DNA of 64,000 bases. Source: Caldisericum exile AZM16c01. Lineage in GTDB: Bacteria; Caldisericota; Caldisericia; Caldisericales; Caldisericaceae. The stretch is taken from assembly GCF_000284335.1 (NCBI RefSeq), contig NC_017096.1, positions 372,001 to 436,000 of the forward strand, read 5' to 3'. Each line of letters starts with the position of its first letter. Within the stretch, counting starts at the first letter, position 1. Shown here in pieces: positions 1 through 9,100 of this stretch. Under the pieces are notes generated by a model, which was not told the DNA's origin, did not search any database, and saw only the letters and a program-made list of their open reading frames with translations. The position numbers and the translations under genes were made by a program.

Positions 1-413
1 TTGAAAATCCCCCAATTTTAACGGAGCAATCAGTCCCTAAGGTGCTCATGAGATTAAGTAAAAAGTATACACTTGTCCTTATTTCTAATACGGGAAGAAC
101 ACCCGGAAACGTCCTTTTAAATATCCTTGAGATGTATGGCATAAGAGATTATTTTGCTCACTTTATTTTCTCAGATGAGATTGGTGTTAGAAAGCCTGAT
201 CCAAGAGTTTTTGACTATGCAAAGAATCTGTTGAATCTTGAAAAAGAGGCGGTAGTGCACATTGGAGATTCGGTAAATCTGGACTTTATGGGTGCAAAAT
301 CTTATGGTTTTAATGCAATTCTTTATGCAAAAGGAAAAGATAATCCTCAAGTCGAGCCTTATGTAAAATCTTTTGAAGAACTAGAAAGAGTGCTTAATGA
401 AAAATTCAATTAG
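1..413 (+). CDS. HAD-superfamily hydrolase, C-terminal part (cut by window edge)
   Basis: The reading frame is open from the left edge (first full codon at base 3), so the true start lies outside the window; GTG at 42 is only an internal candidate. HAD motif II is seen as ISNTG, motif III as the lysine of RKPDP, and motif IV as HIGDS followed later by GAK. The motif I aspartate nucleophile must lie upstream. Members of this family are Mg-dependent phosphatases, often acting on sugar or nucleotide phosphates; the substrate cannot be told. The gene overlaps hutH by 17 bases, so the two are probably co-transcribed and translationally coupled. Confidence 0.85.
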   Translation, partial: ENPPILTEQSVPKVLMRLSKKYTLVLISNTGRTPGNVLLNILEMYGIRDYFAHFIFSDEIGVRKPDPRVFDYAKNLLNLEKEAVVHIGDSVNLDFMGAKSYGFNAILYAKGKDNPQVEPYVKSFEELERVLNEKFN

Positions 414-1899
414 TATTGATGGTCATAGTCTTACGATCGATGATGTAGTTCTTGTTGCAGATAAGTATTCTAATGTTTCAATTGATGATAACGCATTAGT
501 TAAAGTTGAACACTCCTCTGAAATCGTGAAAAAAATTGTCCAAGAAAATCACCCCGTTTACGGCATAAATACAGGATTTGGAAAACTTGCAGATGTTGTA
601 ATTGGTAGAGATGAACTTTCAAAACTTCAGCAAAACTTAATTTTAAGTCATTCATCGGGTGTTGGCGAGTCATTTACGGAGAGAGAAGTTCGTGCCGCAA
701 TTTTAGTGAGAGTGAATTCACTTGCAAAAGGTAATTCAGGTATACGGAAGGAAACTTTAGAAAAACTTGTTGAAATTCTTAATAAGAAAATTTATCCCTA
801 TGTGCCTCTTTATGGCTCGGTTGGTGCATCAGGTGATCTTGCCCCACTTGCGCACATTGCCTTGCTTTTATTAGGTAAGGGACGAGTTTTCAAAGATGAC
901 AAAATTGTTGAGTTCGAAGAAGTGGCACCATTATACGAATTTAAATCTCTAAGTGAGTTTGCTCCGAAAGAAGGACTTGCCCTCATTAATGGTACTTCCT
1001 TCGAAGCAGGTGTTTCTTCGCTTCTTGTAAGTGAAGCAGAATACCTTCTCGATATTGCTATAAAATCATTTGCTTTATCCTTTGAGGCACTACGTGGATT
1101 AACTGCGCCTTTTGATGATAGAATTCATGTAGCAAGAAATTCAGACTCACAAAAAATCATAAGCGAAAAATTTCTCAGAATCATTAAGAATAGCAAACTC
1201 GTTAACACCTCTTACCGAGTTCAGGATGCATACACTTTACGCTGTATGCCACAGGTATATGGTGCAGTTTTTGAAAATATCAATTACATTAAAAGTTTTC
1301 TTGAGAAAGAAATTAATTCATCAACTGATAACCCATTGATCTTCGAGGATGGTAGCATTATCTCAGGAGGCAATTTTCATGCACAACCTCTCTCATTTTT
1401 AATGGATTTGTATTCAATTGTTTTGACAAGTATGTCCTCTATGATAGAAAGACGTATAAATAGGCTTTTAAATCCTGTTTTAAGCGGGCTTAAGCCATTT
1501 TTAGCGAACAATCCTGGTGTTGAATCAGGAATGATGATCTTGCAGTATACGGCAGCATCTCTTGTTTCTGAGAATAAAACGCTCTCACACCCTGCAAGCG
1601 TTGATTCAATTCCAGTTTCTGCTGATCAGGAAGACTTTGTAAGTATGGGAATGAATGCTGTTTTAAAGGCAAGGAAAGTGCTTGATAATGTGCGGAAAGT
1701 TCTTGCAATAGAGTTAATTATTGGTGCACAAGCGCTTGAGATGGTGTTGCAAGAAATTGAAGATTACGATTCGGTTGGCATTGGCACAAAAGAGATTTTC
1801 ACTAAGGTTCGCTCTATAGTTCCATTTGCAAATAAGGATAGGATATTTTCTTACGACATTGAGTTGGTCGAAAGAGCATTGAAGGCGCATTTATTTTGA
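397..1899 (+). CDS. hutH: Histidine ammonia-lyase
   Basis: Predicted to deaminate L-histidine to urocanate and ammonia without added cofactor. The 500-residue length is normal for the family. The Ala-Ser-Gly triad that cyclises into the MIO electrophile is at residues 144-146 within GSVGASGDLAPL, and the active-site tyrosine loop YGINTGFG is at 55-62. A Ser-His pair at 84-85 occupies the position that separates histidine lyases from phenylalanine/tyrosine lyases, which favours HAL. ATG at 397 lies inside the end of the HAD gene. No hutU, hutI or formiminotransferase is nearby, so the rest of histidine breakdown must be elsewhere or absent. Confidence 0.93.
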   Translation: MKNSISIDGHSLTIDDVVLVADKYSNVSIDDNALVKVEHSSEIVKKIVQENHPVYGINTGFGKLADVVIGRDELSKLQQNLILSHSSGVGESFTEREVRAAILVRVNSLAKGNSGIRKETLEKLVEILNKKIYPYVPLYGSVGASGDLAPLAHIALLLLGKGRVFKDDKIVEFEEVAPLYEFKSLSEFAPKEGLALINGTSFEAGVSSLLVSEAEYLLDIAIKSFALSFEALRGLTAPFDDRIHVARNSDSQKIISEKFLRIIKNSKLVNTSYRVQDAYTLRCMPQVYGAVFENINYIKSFLEKEINSSTDNPLIFEDGSIISGGNFHAQPLSFLMDLYSIVLTSMSSMIERRINRLLNPVLSGLKPFLANNPGVESGMMILQYTAASLVSENKTLSHPASVDSIPVSADQEDFVSMGMNAVLKARKVLDNVRKVLAIELIIGAQALEMVLQEIEDYDSVGIGTKEIFTKVRSIVPFANKDRIFSYDIELVERALKAHLF

Positions 1900-1901
1900 A
1901 T

Positions 1902-1950
1902 AAAAAAAGCAAAAGCCTGCGAAAAGGAGGAGGGAAACGCAGGCCTTTGC
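1902..1950 (-). terminator. Intrinsic terminator of the candidate small RNA
   Basis: Stem GCAAAGGCCTGCG with CGCAGGCTTTTGC (minus-strand reading) carries one mismatch in 13 pairs, has a 16-nt loop and is followed directly by TTTTTTT. On the plus strand the same hairpin follows hutH but has no T-run after it, so it is built for minus-strand transcription, though it may also stop hutH messages. Confidence 0.75.
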
Positions 1951-1990
1951 TGACCAATTTGATTGATAGACTTTGATTGATCTATCGTCG
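1902..1990 (-). ncRNA. Candidate small RNA with an anti-Shine-Dalgarno terminator loop
   Basis: On the minus strand an extended promoter (1997-2026) should start RNA near 1990. The transcript would hold a perfect 6-bp hairpin (1965-1970 with 1981-1986) and then a 13-bp terminator stem (1909-1921 with 1938-1950, one mismatch) followed by seven U. Length would be about 89 nt with no ORF worth naming. The terminator loop reads CCCUCCUCC in the RNA (complement of 1926-1934), which can pair with GGAGG ribosome sites. It ends 3 bases from the hutH stop, tail to tail. No known RNA family was recognised. Promoter and terminator are seen directly; function is inference. Confidence 0.6.
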
Positions 1991-1996
1991 CTATAT

Positions 1997-2026
1997 ATTA
2001 TAGCAAAATTGTGATAAAAATGTGAA
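1997..2026 (-). promoter_or_regulatory. Extended -10 promoter for the candidate small RNA
   Basis: Minus strand: -35 TTCACA (2021-2026), 18-bp spacer, perfect -10 TATAAT (1997-2002) preceded by TGC, the extended -10 signature. It has no protein gene downstream on this strand, only the hairpin and terminator. Confidence 0.65.
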
Positions 2027-2270
2027 GAAAGAAACCCTTAAAATGACCACTTTTTTGCCAAATAACATTTTTAGTATCTATATTATTTTGATAAATATTA
2101 AATTTTGTTAATGTTAAAAATTTATGGTTATAACTAAAAATCGTTATTCAATATACATTTATAAGCACTGTAGCAAAATTATCTTAATGGTTTTTAAGAA
2201 TATTAACCTTTCGTTTTTACTTTAAGTTGGTAGATCCCGAAAAAGGCTTCTCTTGGTGACCATTAAAAGT

Positions 2271-2727
2271 CATTCCGAAGCCGAAGGCGAGGAATACCTA
2301 CCTTAGAGGGGGATTAACAAAGCTCCCCCTCTAACTCCCCCCCTGAAAAGGCGGAGATCCCTCACTTCGTTCGGGATGACTGTTTTGGGGGAGTATTAAG
2401 GGTTGTTTCCCCCTCAGATTGAGAGAAGGAGATGCCTTAGAAAGTCATTTCGGCATGAATACAAGGTAATTGTGTTACTGGGGGAGTATTGAGGGGTAGT
2501 TTCCCCCTCAGATTGAAATGAGGAGATTTCACACTACGTTCGAAATGACCGTCGTTTGTCGTTCCGAAGTGGAGAAGCTACGAGGAATCCCCTCCTTTAA
2601 TAGAGGGGGATTTACAAGACTCCCTCTAACTTTCCTTAAAGGAGGAGACTCCTCGTCATTTCATTCCTCGGAGTGACTTAGTGATTTTTTTGGGGGATGT
2701 TGAGGGGGTCTTTCCCCCTCAAATTGA
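2271..2727. repeat. Degenerate tandem repeat block of about 290-bp units
   Basis: Two copies of a segment starting GTCRTTCCGAAG, running through CGAGGAAT, AGAGGGGGATT and CCCTCTAACT begin at 2271 and near 2559. A second segment with GGGGGA, AGGGG and TTTCCCCCTCA occurs three times (about 2386-2420, 2479-2516, 2691-2727); each copy can fold by pairing its G-run with its C-run. Between them lie variants of CGTTCGGGATGAC. The order suggests one complete unit, one partial unit and one further complete unit, all diverged. No transposase or clean terminal repeats are visible. Confidence 0.65.
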
Positions 2728-2962
2728 GGAAATTTCTCACTGTGTTCCAAATGACAGTCGTTGAAAGAGAAGTATTTCATTGAAAGAGAAGGGTTGAAAG
2801 ATGTAGTTTGCCATTTTATTTTTGGGAATCCATTGCGTTTGTTCTATATGACTTCCCAAAAGAGTTGCGCTATTTGGCTAGTGCCTATTTTCGCTTAGGC
2901 GAGGAATATTGAGAGGAAAGCAAATCTTTTTGTATTTTTTAAAATATAACGCATTTTCCATG

Positions 2963-2990
2963 TTGACTTGATTTAAAAGTTGCATATAAT
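2963..2990 (+). promoter_or_regulatory. Promoter of the sugar ABC importer
   Basis: -35 TTGACT (2963-2968), 16-bp spacer, perfect -10 TATAAT (2985-2990). Transcription should start near 2997, giving a leader of about 45 nt with a strong GAAGGAGGTAGG ribosome site before ATG 3043. Confidence 0.75.
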
Positions 2991-3042
2991 AATGTTAAGA
3001 ATTTTTTATTTAGTGTAAAAATTAAAAAAGAAGGAGGTAGGT

Positions 3043-4251
3043 ATGAAGAAAGTATTAGTTGCAGTATTGATGATTGCTCTCGTTTCATCCGTTTTTGCGG
3101 GATGCAAACCAAAAGCGCAACCAGTAACACTTACGATCTGGCACTCATGGAGTGGTGCAGAACTTGATGTACTGAATGATGCAATTGCAAAGTACAACCA
3201 AAAACATCCAGAGGTCACAATTAACCAACTTCAAGTTCCATTTGATCAGTTGCAAAACAAATATCAAACAGAGGCAGCAGCGGGTGGTGGACCAGATATT
3301 CTTGTTGGCCCTGCAGACTGGATTGGTGCATTCACAAATGCAAATCTTATTGCTCCACTTGATTCATACTTTGATTCAACGTTCCTTGCAGATTACGTTC
3401 AAGGAGCATTAGATCAGGTAAAGTTTAAAGGGCACATGATGGCATTCCCTGAATCAACTGAGTGTGTTGCACTTATTTACAACAAATCCCTTGTTCCAAA
3501 TGTTCCAAAGGATACAAATGAGTTAATAACACTTGTTGATTCACTTTCAAAAGGCGATACTTATGGTTTTGTGTATAACTCTGGCTTCTATTTCACAGCA
3601 GGATACTTTTTTGCAGCGGGTATGAAACTTTTTGATGATAATTACAATGCAGTTGTCAATCAAGGTGATGGCGGCGTTATTGCACTTAACTTCCTTAAGA
3701 AATTAGCGTCTGATCCTCATTTCATTGTTGCAAATGACTATGGTAAGGCTGATTCAATGTTTAAAGAAGGTAAAGCAGCAATGATAATTAATGGCCCTTG
3801 GGCAGTTGGTGACTACACAAAGGCACTTGGTGATAAAGTTGGTGTTGCACCAATGCCCGTTCTTGCTGATACTGGTAAGCCTTTTGCTCCATTTGTAAAC
3901 ACAAAAGATTTCTTTGTTAACGCAAACATAAGCGAAACTCAGAAAAAGGCAGCAATTGATTTCATTAAATTCATGGTAAGCCCAGAAATAGAGCAAGAGT
4001 TTTTCCAAAAAGCAAAGCATATTCCTTCTAATGTAAAAGTGGATACTTCATCTGACCCAATTATCTCAGGCTTCCTTACTCAGATGAAGACTGGTGTTTC
4101 CATGCCAATTGCACCGGAAATGGGCGCAGTTTGGGATCCAATGCAAACCGCCATTGATTCAGTCCTTGCAGGAAAAGCTTCACCACAGGATGCAATTAAC
4201 ACAGCGCAGAAGACAATTCAGGACAAGATCAATGCAATGAGAGGACAGTAG
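3043..4251 (+). CDS. Sugar ABC transporter substrate-binding lipoprotein (MalE-like)
   Basis: Extracellular receptor of a carbohydrate importer. The N-terminus has a lipoprotein signal: basic MKK, hydrophobic core, lipobox VFAGC with the lipidated cysteine at residue 20. The mature protein begins with a TLTIWHSWSG strand typical of family-1 sugar-binding proteins and has GPADWIGAF, INGPWAVGDY and a C-terminal region with APEMGAVWDP. Length 402 is typical. The sugar is not certain; maltose, trehalose or other alpha-glucosides are the usual ligands of this group. It heads an operon with two permeases and is followed by a hairpin that should keep its expression above theirs. Confidence 0.88.
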   Translation: MKKVLVAVLMIALVSSVFAGCKPKAQPVTLTIWHSWSGAELDVLNDAIAKYNQKHPEVTINQLQVPFDQLQNKYQTEAAAGGGPDILVGPADWIGAFTNANLIAPLDSYFDSTFLADYVQGALDQVKFKGHMMAFPESTECVALIYNKSLVPNVPKDTNELITLVDSLSKGDTYGFVYNSGFYFTAGYFFAAGMKLFDDNYNAVVNQGDGGVIALNFLKKLASDPHFIVANDYGKADSMFKEGKAAMIINGPWAVGDYTKALGDKVGVAPMPVLADTGKPFAPFVNTKDFFVNANISETQKKAAIDFIKFMVSPEIEQEFFQKAKHIPSNVKVDTSSDPIISGFLTQMKTGVSMPIAPEMGAVWDPMQTAIDSVLAGKASPQDAINTAQKTIQDKINAMRGQ

Positions 4252-4266
4252 GTAAATTGATATAAT

Positions 4267-4293
4267 AAGGGGGCGAAAGCCCCCTTTTGTTTT
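4267..4293 (+). terminator. Hairpin attenuating readthrough from binding protein to permeases
   Basis: Perfect 8-bp stem AAGGGGGC (4267-4274) with GCCCCCTT (4279-4286), GAAA tetraloop, then TTTTGTTTT. It lies between the binding protein and the first permease of the same operon, so partial termination would give more receptor than channel. Confidence 0.85.
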
Positions 4294-4305
4294 AAGAGGT
4301 AGAAA

Positions 4306-5274
4306 ATGGCTGATAAATCAGATGTTTCTCTTTGGGAACAAATAAGAAGACATAAACTTGCATACTATTACATATTACCGTCTGCAATTGTAATGGCTTT
4401 GATAACTGCGTTTCCGATTCTATATCAGATGTGGATGGCTTTCACAAACTTTAATATAACACACTTAAGAAACCCTCATCCTCAATTTGTAGGCATTGCA
4501 AATTTCATAAAAATTTTTAAAAATCAGGTGCCTCTCGAGAACTTTAATTTTTGGAGAACTTTTGGTTTTAATGTTGTTTGGACTTTTGCAAACGTTTTTT
4601 TGCACGTAACCATTGGAATAAGCCTTGCGGTTGCATTGAATACACCCCGTCTTGCACTGAAAAAGATATATAGGACCCTTCTTGTTATCCCATGGGCAGT
4701 TCCCTCATATATTAGTGCTCTTATATGGAAAAATATGTTTGATGTAGATTTTGGTGCTGTAAATCAAATTTTAGGTTCTATCCTTGGTCATGTTGTAAAA
4801 ATTCCATGGCTTACAAATCCTAATGCTCCGATAAAAATTCTTCCATTTTTATCTTATGCTTTTTATGCAGATCTCATTACGAATGTATGGCTTGGGTTTC
4901 CTTTTATGATGGTTGTTGCAACCGGTGCGCTTCAAAGCATTCCACACGAAATTTACGAGGCAGCAGAAATCGACGGGGTTAATGAACGTGGAAAATTCTT
5001 CAAAATTACGCTTCCGCTAATTAGATCGGCAATGCTTCCTGCAATAATGCTTGGAATTGTTTGGACTTTTAATCAATTTAATGTTATCTATCTTGTTTCA
5101 GGGGGAGGTCCACTTGGCACAACTGAAATTCTCGTAACACAAGCATATAAGATTGTTAACCCTGGTGGACTTTATGGAATTGCAAGCGCATTTGGACTTG
5201 TTGTATTCTTTATTTTGCTTGGTATCACCCTATTTACAAACAGGGTTACAAAGGCGACGGAGAGTCAAATATGA
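4306..5274 (+). CDS. Sugar ABC transporter permease (MalF-like)
   Basis: Inner-membrane half of the importer channel. The 322 residues show about six membrane segments; the cytoplasmic EAA loop, which docks on the ATPase, reads EAAEIDGVNERGKFFKITLP around residue 225. The short N-terminal cytoplasmic stretch ending in HKLAYYYILPS is typical of MalF/UgpA-type permeases, without the large extra loop of enterobacterial MalF. It follows the attenuator hairpin and overlaps the next permease by 4 bases (ATGA), implying coupled translation. Confidence 0.9.
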   Translation: MADKSDVSLWEQIRRHKLAYYYILPSAIVMALITAFPILYQMWMAFTNFNITHLRNPHPQFVGIANFIKIFKNQVPLENFNFWRTFGFNVVWTFANVFLHVTIGISLAVALNTPRLALKKIYRTLLVIPWAVPSYISALIWKNMFDVDFGAVNQILGSILGHVVKIPWLTNPNAPIKILPFLSYAFYADLITNVWLGFPFMMVVATGALQSIPHEIYEAAEIDGVNERGKFFKITLPLIRSAMLPAIMLGIVWTFNQFNVIYLVSGGGPLGTTEILVTQAYKIVNPGGLYGIASAFGLVVFFILLGITLFTNRVTKATESQI

Positions 5275-6128
5275 AAAGACAATTAATTGAAAGACTAAAA
5301 CACCTCTACATCCATGCTTACATAATTTTCTGGATTGCTACTGCTGTATTTCCCATGTTATGGATTGTGTCAATGTCGTTGAACCCAATTAATGTGCTTC
5401 ATCCTACGACTCTTCAAATTATTCCAAAAAACGCAACACTTGATGCATATATAAAAGTCTTGACTCGACCGTATGAAGCATACCCAGTATCGTTTGGGAA
5501 ACTTCTTTTTAATAGTTTGTTTGTTGCTGCAGGCACTGCACTTCTATCAGTTGCACTTGCATCGACTGCAGCTTACGCATTCTCAAGGTTTAAGTTCCCT
5601 GGGAGAGAAGTTGGTTTGCTTTCTTTTATTGTAACGCAAATGCTTCCTGCTACAGCAACGCTTGCTCCACTTTTTGTAATTTTAACGCTTCTTCATATAA
5701 GAAATACCCTTTACGGACTCATTGTTGCATATGCATCAGGATCAGTTCCTTTTGCAATCTGGAATCTTAAAGGCTACTTTGATACGGTCCCAAGAGAGCT
5801 TGAGGAGGCTGCACTTGTCGACGGTTGTGATAGAAATCAAGCATTTGTAAAAATAATTTTACCTCTATCTTTTCCAGCAATTGCGGTTACATTCTTGTTT
5901 GGCTTTATGAATGGCTGGATGGAATGGATGCTTGCATGGACTTTCTTAACGAAGCCAGAGAATTTTACGCTTGCAATGACTCTTTACAATATGCAAGGGC
6001 AATGGAATACACCCTGGTCTCAATTTGCTGCGTTCTCTATAATTATTTCTCTACCCGTCATGATTGTTTGGTATCTTCTCCAAAGGTATATTGTTTCAGG
6101 TCTTACGCTTGGTGCAGTTAAAGGGTAG
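5271..6128 (+). CDS. Sugar ABC transporter permease (MalG-like)
   Basis: Second channel subunit, 285 residues with about six membrane segments. The EAA loop is EEAALVDGCDRNQAFVKIIL near residue 175, and the C-terminus ends in YIVSGLTLGAVKG, the usual MalG-type tail that contacts the ATPase. No ATPase gene follows: the next gene is on the other strand only 4 bases away. The importer must use a MsmK/MalK-like ATPase encoded elsewhere, which is common for this family. Confidence 0.9.
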   Translation: MKRQLIERLKHLYIHAYIIFWIATAVFPMLWIVSMSLNPINVLHPTTLQIIPKNATLDAYIKVLTRPYEAYPVSFGKLLFNSLFVAAGTALLSVALASTAAYAFSRFKFPGREVGLLSFIVTQMLPATATLAPLFVILTLLHIRNTLYGLIVAYASGSVPFAIWNLKGYFDTVPRELEEAALVDGCDRNQAFVKIILPLSFPAIAVTFLFGFMNGWMEWMLAWTFLTKPENFTLAMTLYNMQGQWNTPWSQFAAFSIIISLPVMIVWYLLQRYIVSGLTLGAVKG

Positions 6129-6132
6129 TTAA

Positions 6133-9100
6133 TTATGGTATTTCAATATGAGAGCCGTAGTCGTCTTTTACAACCCTTATTTGATTGGAGAAGTTCTCTT
6201 TTATTTCGTTTAGGTGGCTTATTATAAGAATTTTTTTGAAGTCACTCTTTATGTTGTTTATTTCTTCAAGGATATTTGTCCTTCCTTTTAAATCTTGGCT
6301 TCCAAAACCCTCGTCTATTACAAGCGTTTCCAAAGTTGCATTTCTAATATTTGCAAGGAACTTAGCGATTCCTAAACGCAAAGAAAAGTCAATTCTAAAT
6401 TTCTCTCCACCTGAAAATAGTTCGTAACGCCTTTCAATGCCTCTATCGTAGATAATAATATCAAGAGTTGGCTTTTCAGAATTTTTGTCGCCGCGCACAG
6501 TTAAAAACTTAAGATACATTTTACCATCTGTAAGTCTCTGGAGAAACCTGTTTGCCTCGTTTTCGAGGTGCGGAAGATAGTCGCTTATTATGGAAAGCTG
6601 AACCCCGTTTCTTCCAAGAATTTCTTCGAGCGCCTCTAATGCTTCAAGTCTTTTGCGGTTATTTTCAATAAGGTCTCTTTTATCGTTGATTTCTCTTTTT
6701 ATATTTTCAATTTCTTTCAAGTTTTCCTCTAACCTTGTCTTTTTAACAAGAAGTTCATTTAATGCTTCTTGCAATGCACTTAGATCAGATAAAGCTTTTT
6801 CAAACTCTTTTTCGACATAACCTAAATTACTCAAATTGTAAAAAGTTTCCTGAATTTCCGATTGTATGTTTTTAATTCCTTCTTTTTCTTTATGTATTTC
6901 CTCTTCGTTTTTCTCGTTTTGTTTTTTTAATTCCTCAATCTTTGCATCTGCAATAGCAAGTTTTGTAAACTTATCTTCGTAAATTTTGAGAGCATTCTCT
7001 TTTTCTTTGAGATCGTTATATGTTTGCTCATCAAAGTTTAGAAGCCTTATTCTTTCTTCAAGCACCTTTAATTCTTTGATTTCATTTTCAATAAAAGTTT
7101 TTTCGTCGATTTCTTTTCTTAAGTTCGATAAAATTTCTTGTTCTAATGCCTCTTTTTCTTGAAGTTTTGAAAGAATAGCAGTTTCGTTTTTCAAATTTGT
7201 TGAAATTTCAACAAGTTGATTTTGAGTTTTTCGGATAAGGTCATCAATTTTGCTTAATTCTTCTTGCTTTTTGTTTAATATATTTTGGATTGTGTCCTTG
7301 TCCTTAATTTCTTCTTTTAGGTGCAACAGTTCTTTCTTTGAATTTTCTAAATTCGTATTCTCGTTTAAGTTTTTAAGTTCTTTTTCTATTTCTTCGAGAC
7401 TTAATGTTTTTTCCTTTATTTCCTCCTCTAAATTTTTTTTCTTTTCCTCAAAATTCTTAAGTGATTCTTCAACTTTTGCAATTGAAATATCTGTTTCTAA
7501 GAGTTTTTGAGAAAGATCTTCCAATTCTTTCAGGTTGTTTTCTAAAATTTCTTTTTTGCTTTTTAACTCCTTAATTTGGCTTGAAAGTATGATAGTGTTA
7601 TTCTTGAAATCTTCTAAGAGGTTTTTCTTGTGCTCTTCTGTAAGCGGGCTTCCACACAAAGGACATTTTGCAGTTGTTGTCTCAGAAATTAGATTTATTT
7701 TTTCGTTTTCCAATTCAAGATTTTTCTCAAGCCCTGAAATTTCTCTTAAAAGTTCTTCAATTTCTTTTTGAATTGTTTCTCTTTTTGAAATTTTTTCCTG
7801 AAGTTTATTTTTCTTCTCCAAAAGTGCTCTTAATTTTCCCTCGTTTTCTTTAATAGAGCTATTGAAAAGATTTAAATTTTTTGAGTCTTGTGAAATTTTA
7901 TTTTCGAGATCCTTTTTTTCTTTTTCGTATCTTTTTATGGAATCATTTAAGCTCTTTTCTAAATTTCTGATGTTATTTTCTTCGTTTTTTAATCGTTCTT
8001 CTTTTATTAAAATATTGTTTAGTTTTGTCGTCAATTCTTCAATTTCTTTTTGAATTATTTCTTTTTTTTGCAAAAGGCTTTCATATTTCTTGCTAAGTAA
8101 AACGTTTTCTTCTTCGAATTTCTTTATCTTTTCTTTACTTAAAGCGATTTCTTTTTGAGCCTCATTTAAGGCGTTTTTGTGCATCTCAAACTCTTTGTTT
8201 TTTGCTTCTACTTTTGACTTTATTTCCTTCTCTTTTGTTATTTTCTCGTTTTTCAGTTGAATAAATTCTCTTTCTTTTTCGCTTTCTTTCTCTTTTTTTG
8301 AGCGGATTTCTTTAAGCAGTTCAAAATTATTTGTAATTTCTTCTCTTTCGTTTATCAATTCTCTAAATTCCGAAAGGCTTTTTTGAATACTTTCTTTCTC
8401 TTTAAGTAGATTGTTCAAACGCTTTTCGATTTCCTCTTTAAGTCTCTTGAAACTTTCAAAGCGCTCTTTCAATTTCAACAATTCCTCTTTTTTCCTACCA
8501 AGATCGTCAAGATGTGTTTTTAAAGTCTCTATTTTTGAGTTATAAGACAAGATTTCATTATCCAACTTCTCTTTTGCAAGTTCTATATCTTTTTCCATTG
8601 AAACTAACTCACTTTTTGCTTTTATCTCGTTTTCAAGAATGTCTATGGTGGTGAGCGTCTCCTTTTTTCTTACTTTTGCGATTTCTTTTGCTTGCTCGTA
8701 AATATCGAGGCCAAGCATTTCCCGAAGTAATTCTGCCTTTTCTGAAGGGGTCTTTGTTGTGAAAAAGTCGGCTGCTCCTTGTAAAATGAAAGATGCACCA
8801 ATGAAAGTTTCATAATTGAAACCTAAGATTTTTCTTATTTTCTCTTCTGTATCTAAGATTTTTCCTTCGCTTATGTTTTTAAAATTACCCGTTTGTGTGT
8901 CGAATTCCTCTAAAATGAGTCCTGAAGTTTCTTTATCTTTTCTATAGGTTCTCTTAATTCTATATCGCTTACCTTTTTCTTTAAATATAAGTTCAACTGA
9001 AAGAGTATTTTCGTCAATATTCACAATATCTTGTTTGTTTCTTGAGATGCCACGAGCAATTCCAAAAAGCGCATAGACGATAGCGTCAATAATTGAAGAT

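Larger units (their letters stand above)
1991..2962. other. Long non-coding stretch between hutH and the sugar importer
   Basis: No protein gene is supported here. It holds the small-RNA promoter, an AT-rich part (about 2030-2215), a block of degenerate GC-richer repeats (2271-2727) and AT-rich sequence leading to the promoter at 2963. The repeat block differs clearly in base composition from its surroundings. Short open frames in it lack ribosome sites and resemble nothing known to me. Confidence 0.7.

Noticed and set aside
397-1899. Phenylalanine or tyrosine ammonia-lyase
   Set aside because: The Ser-His pair at 84-85 is of histidine-lyase type.
2271-2727. Repeats considered as a CRISPR array
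   Set aside because: Units are long, diverged and irregular; no short identical repeats with even spacers and no cas genes.
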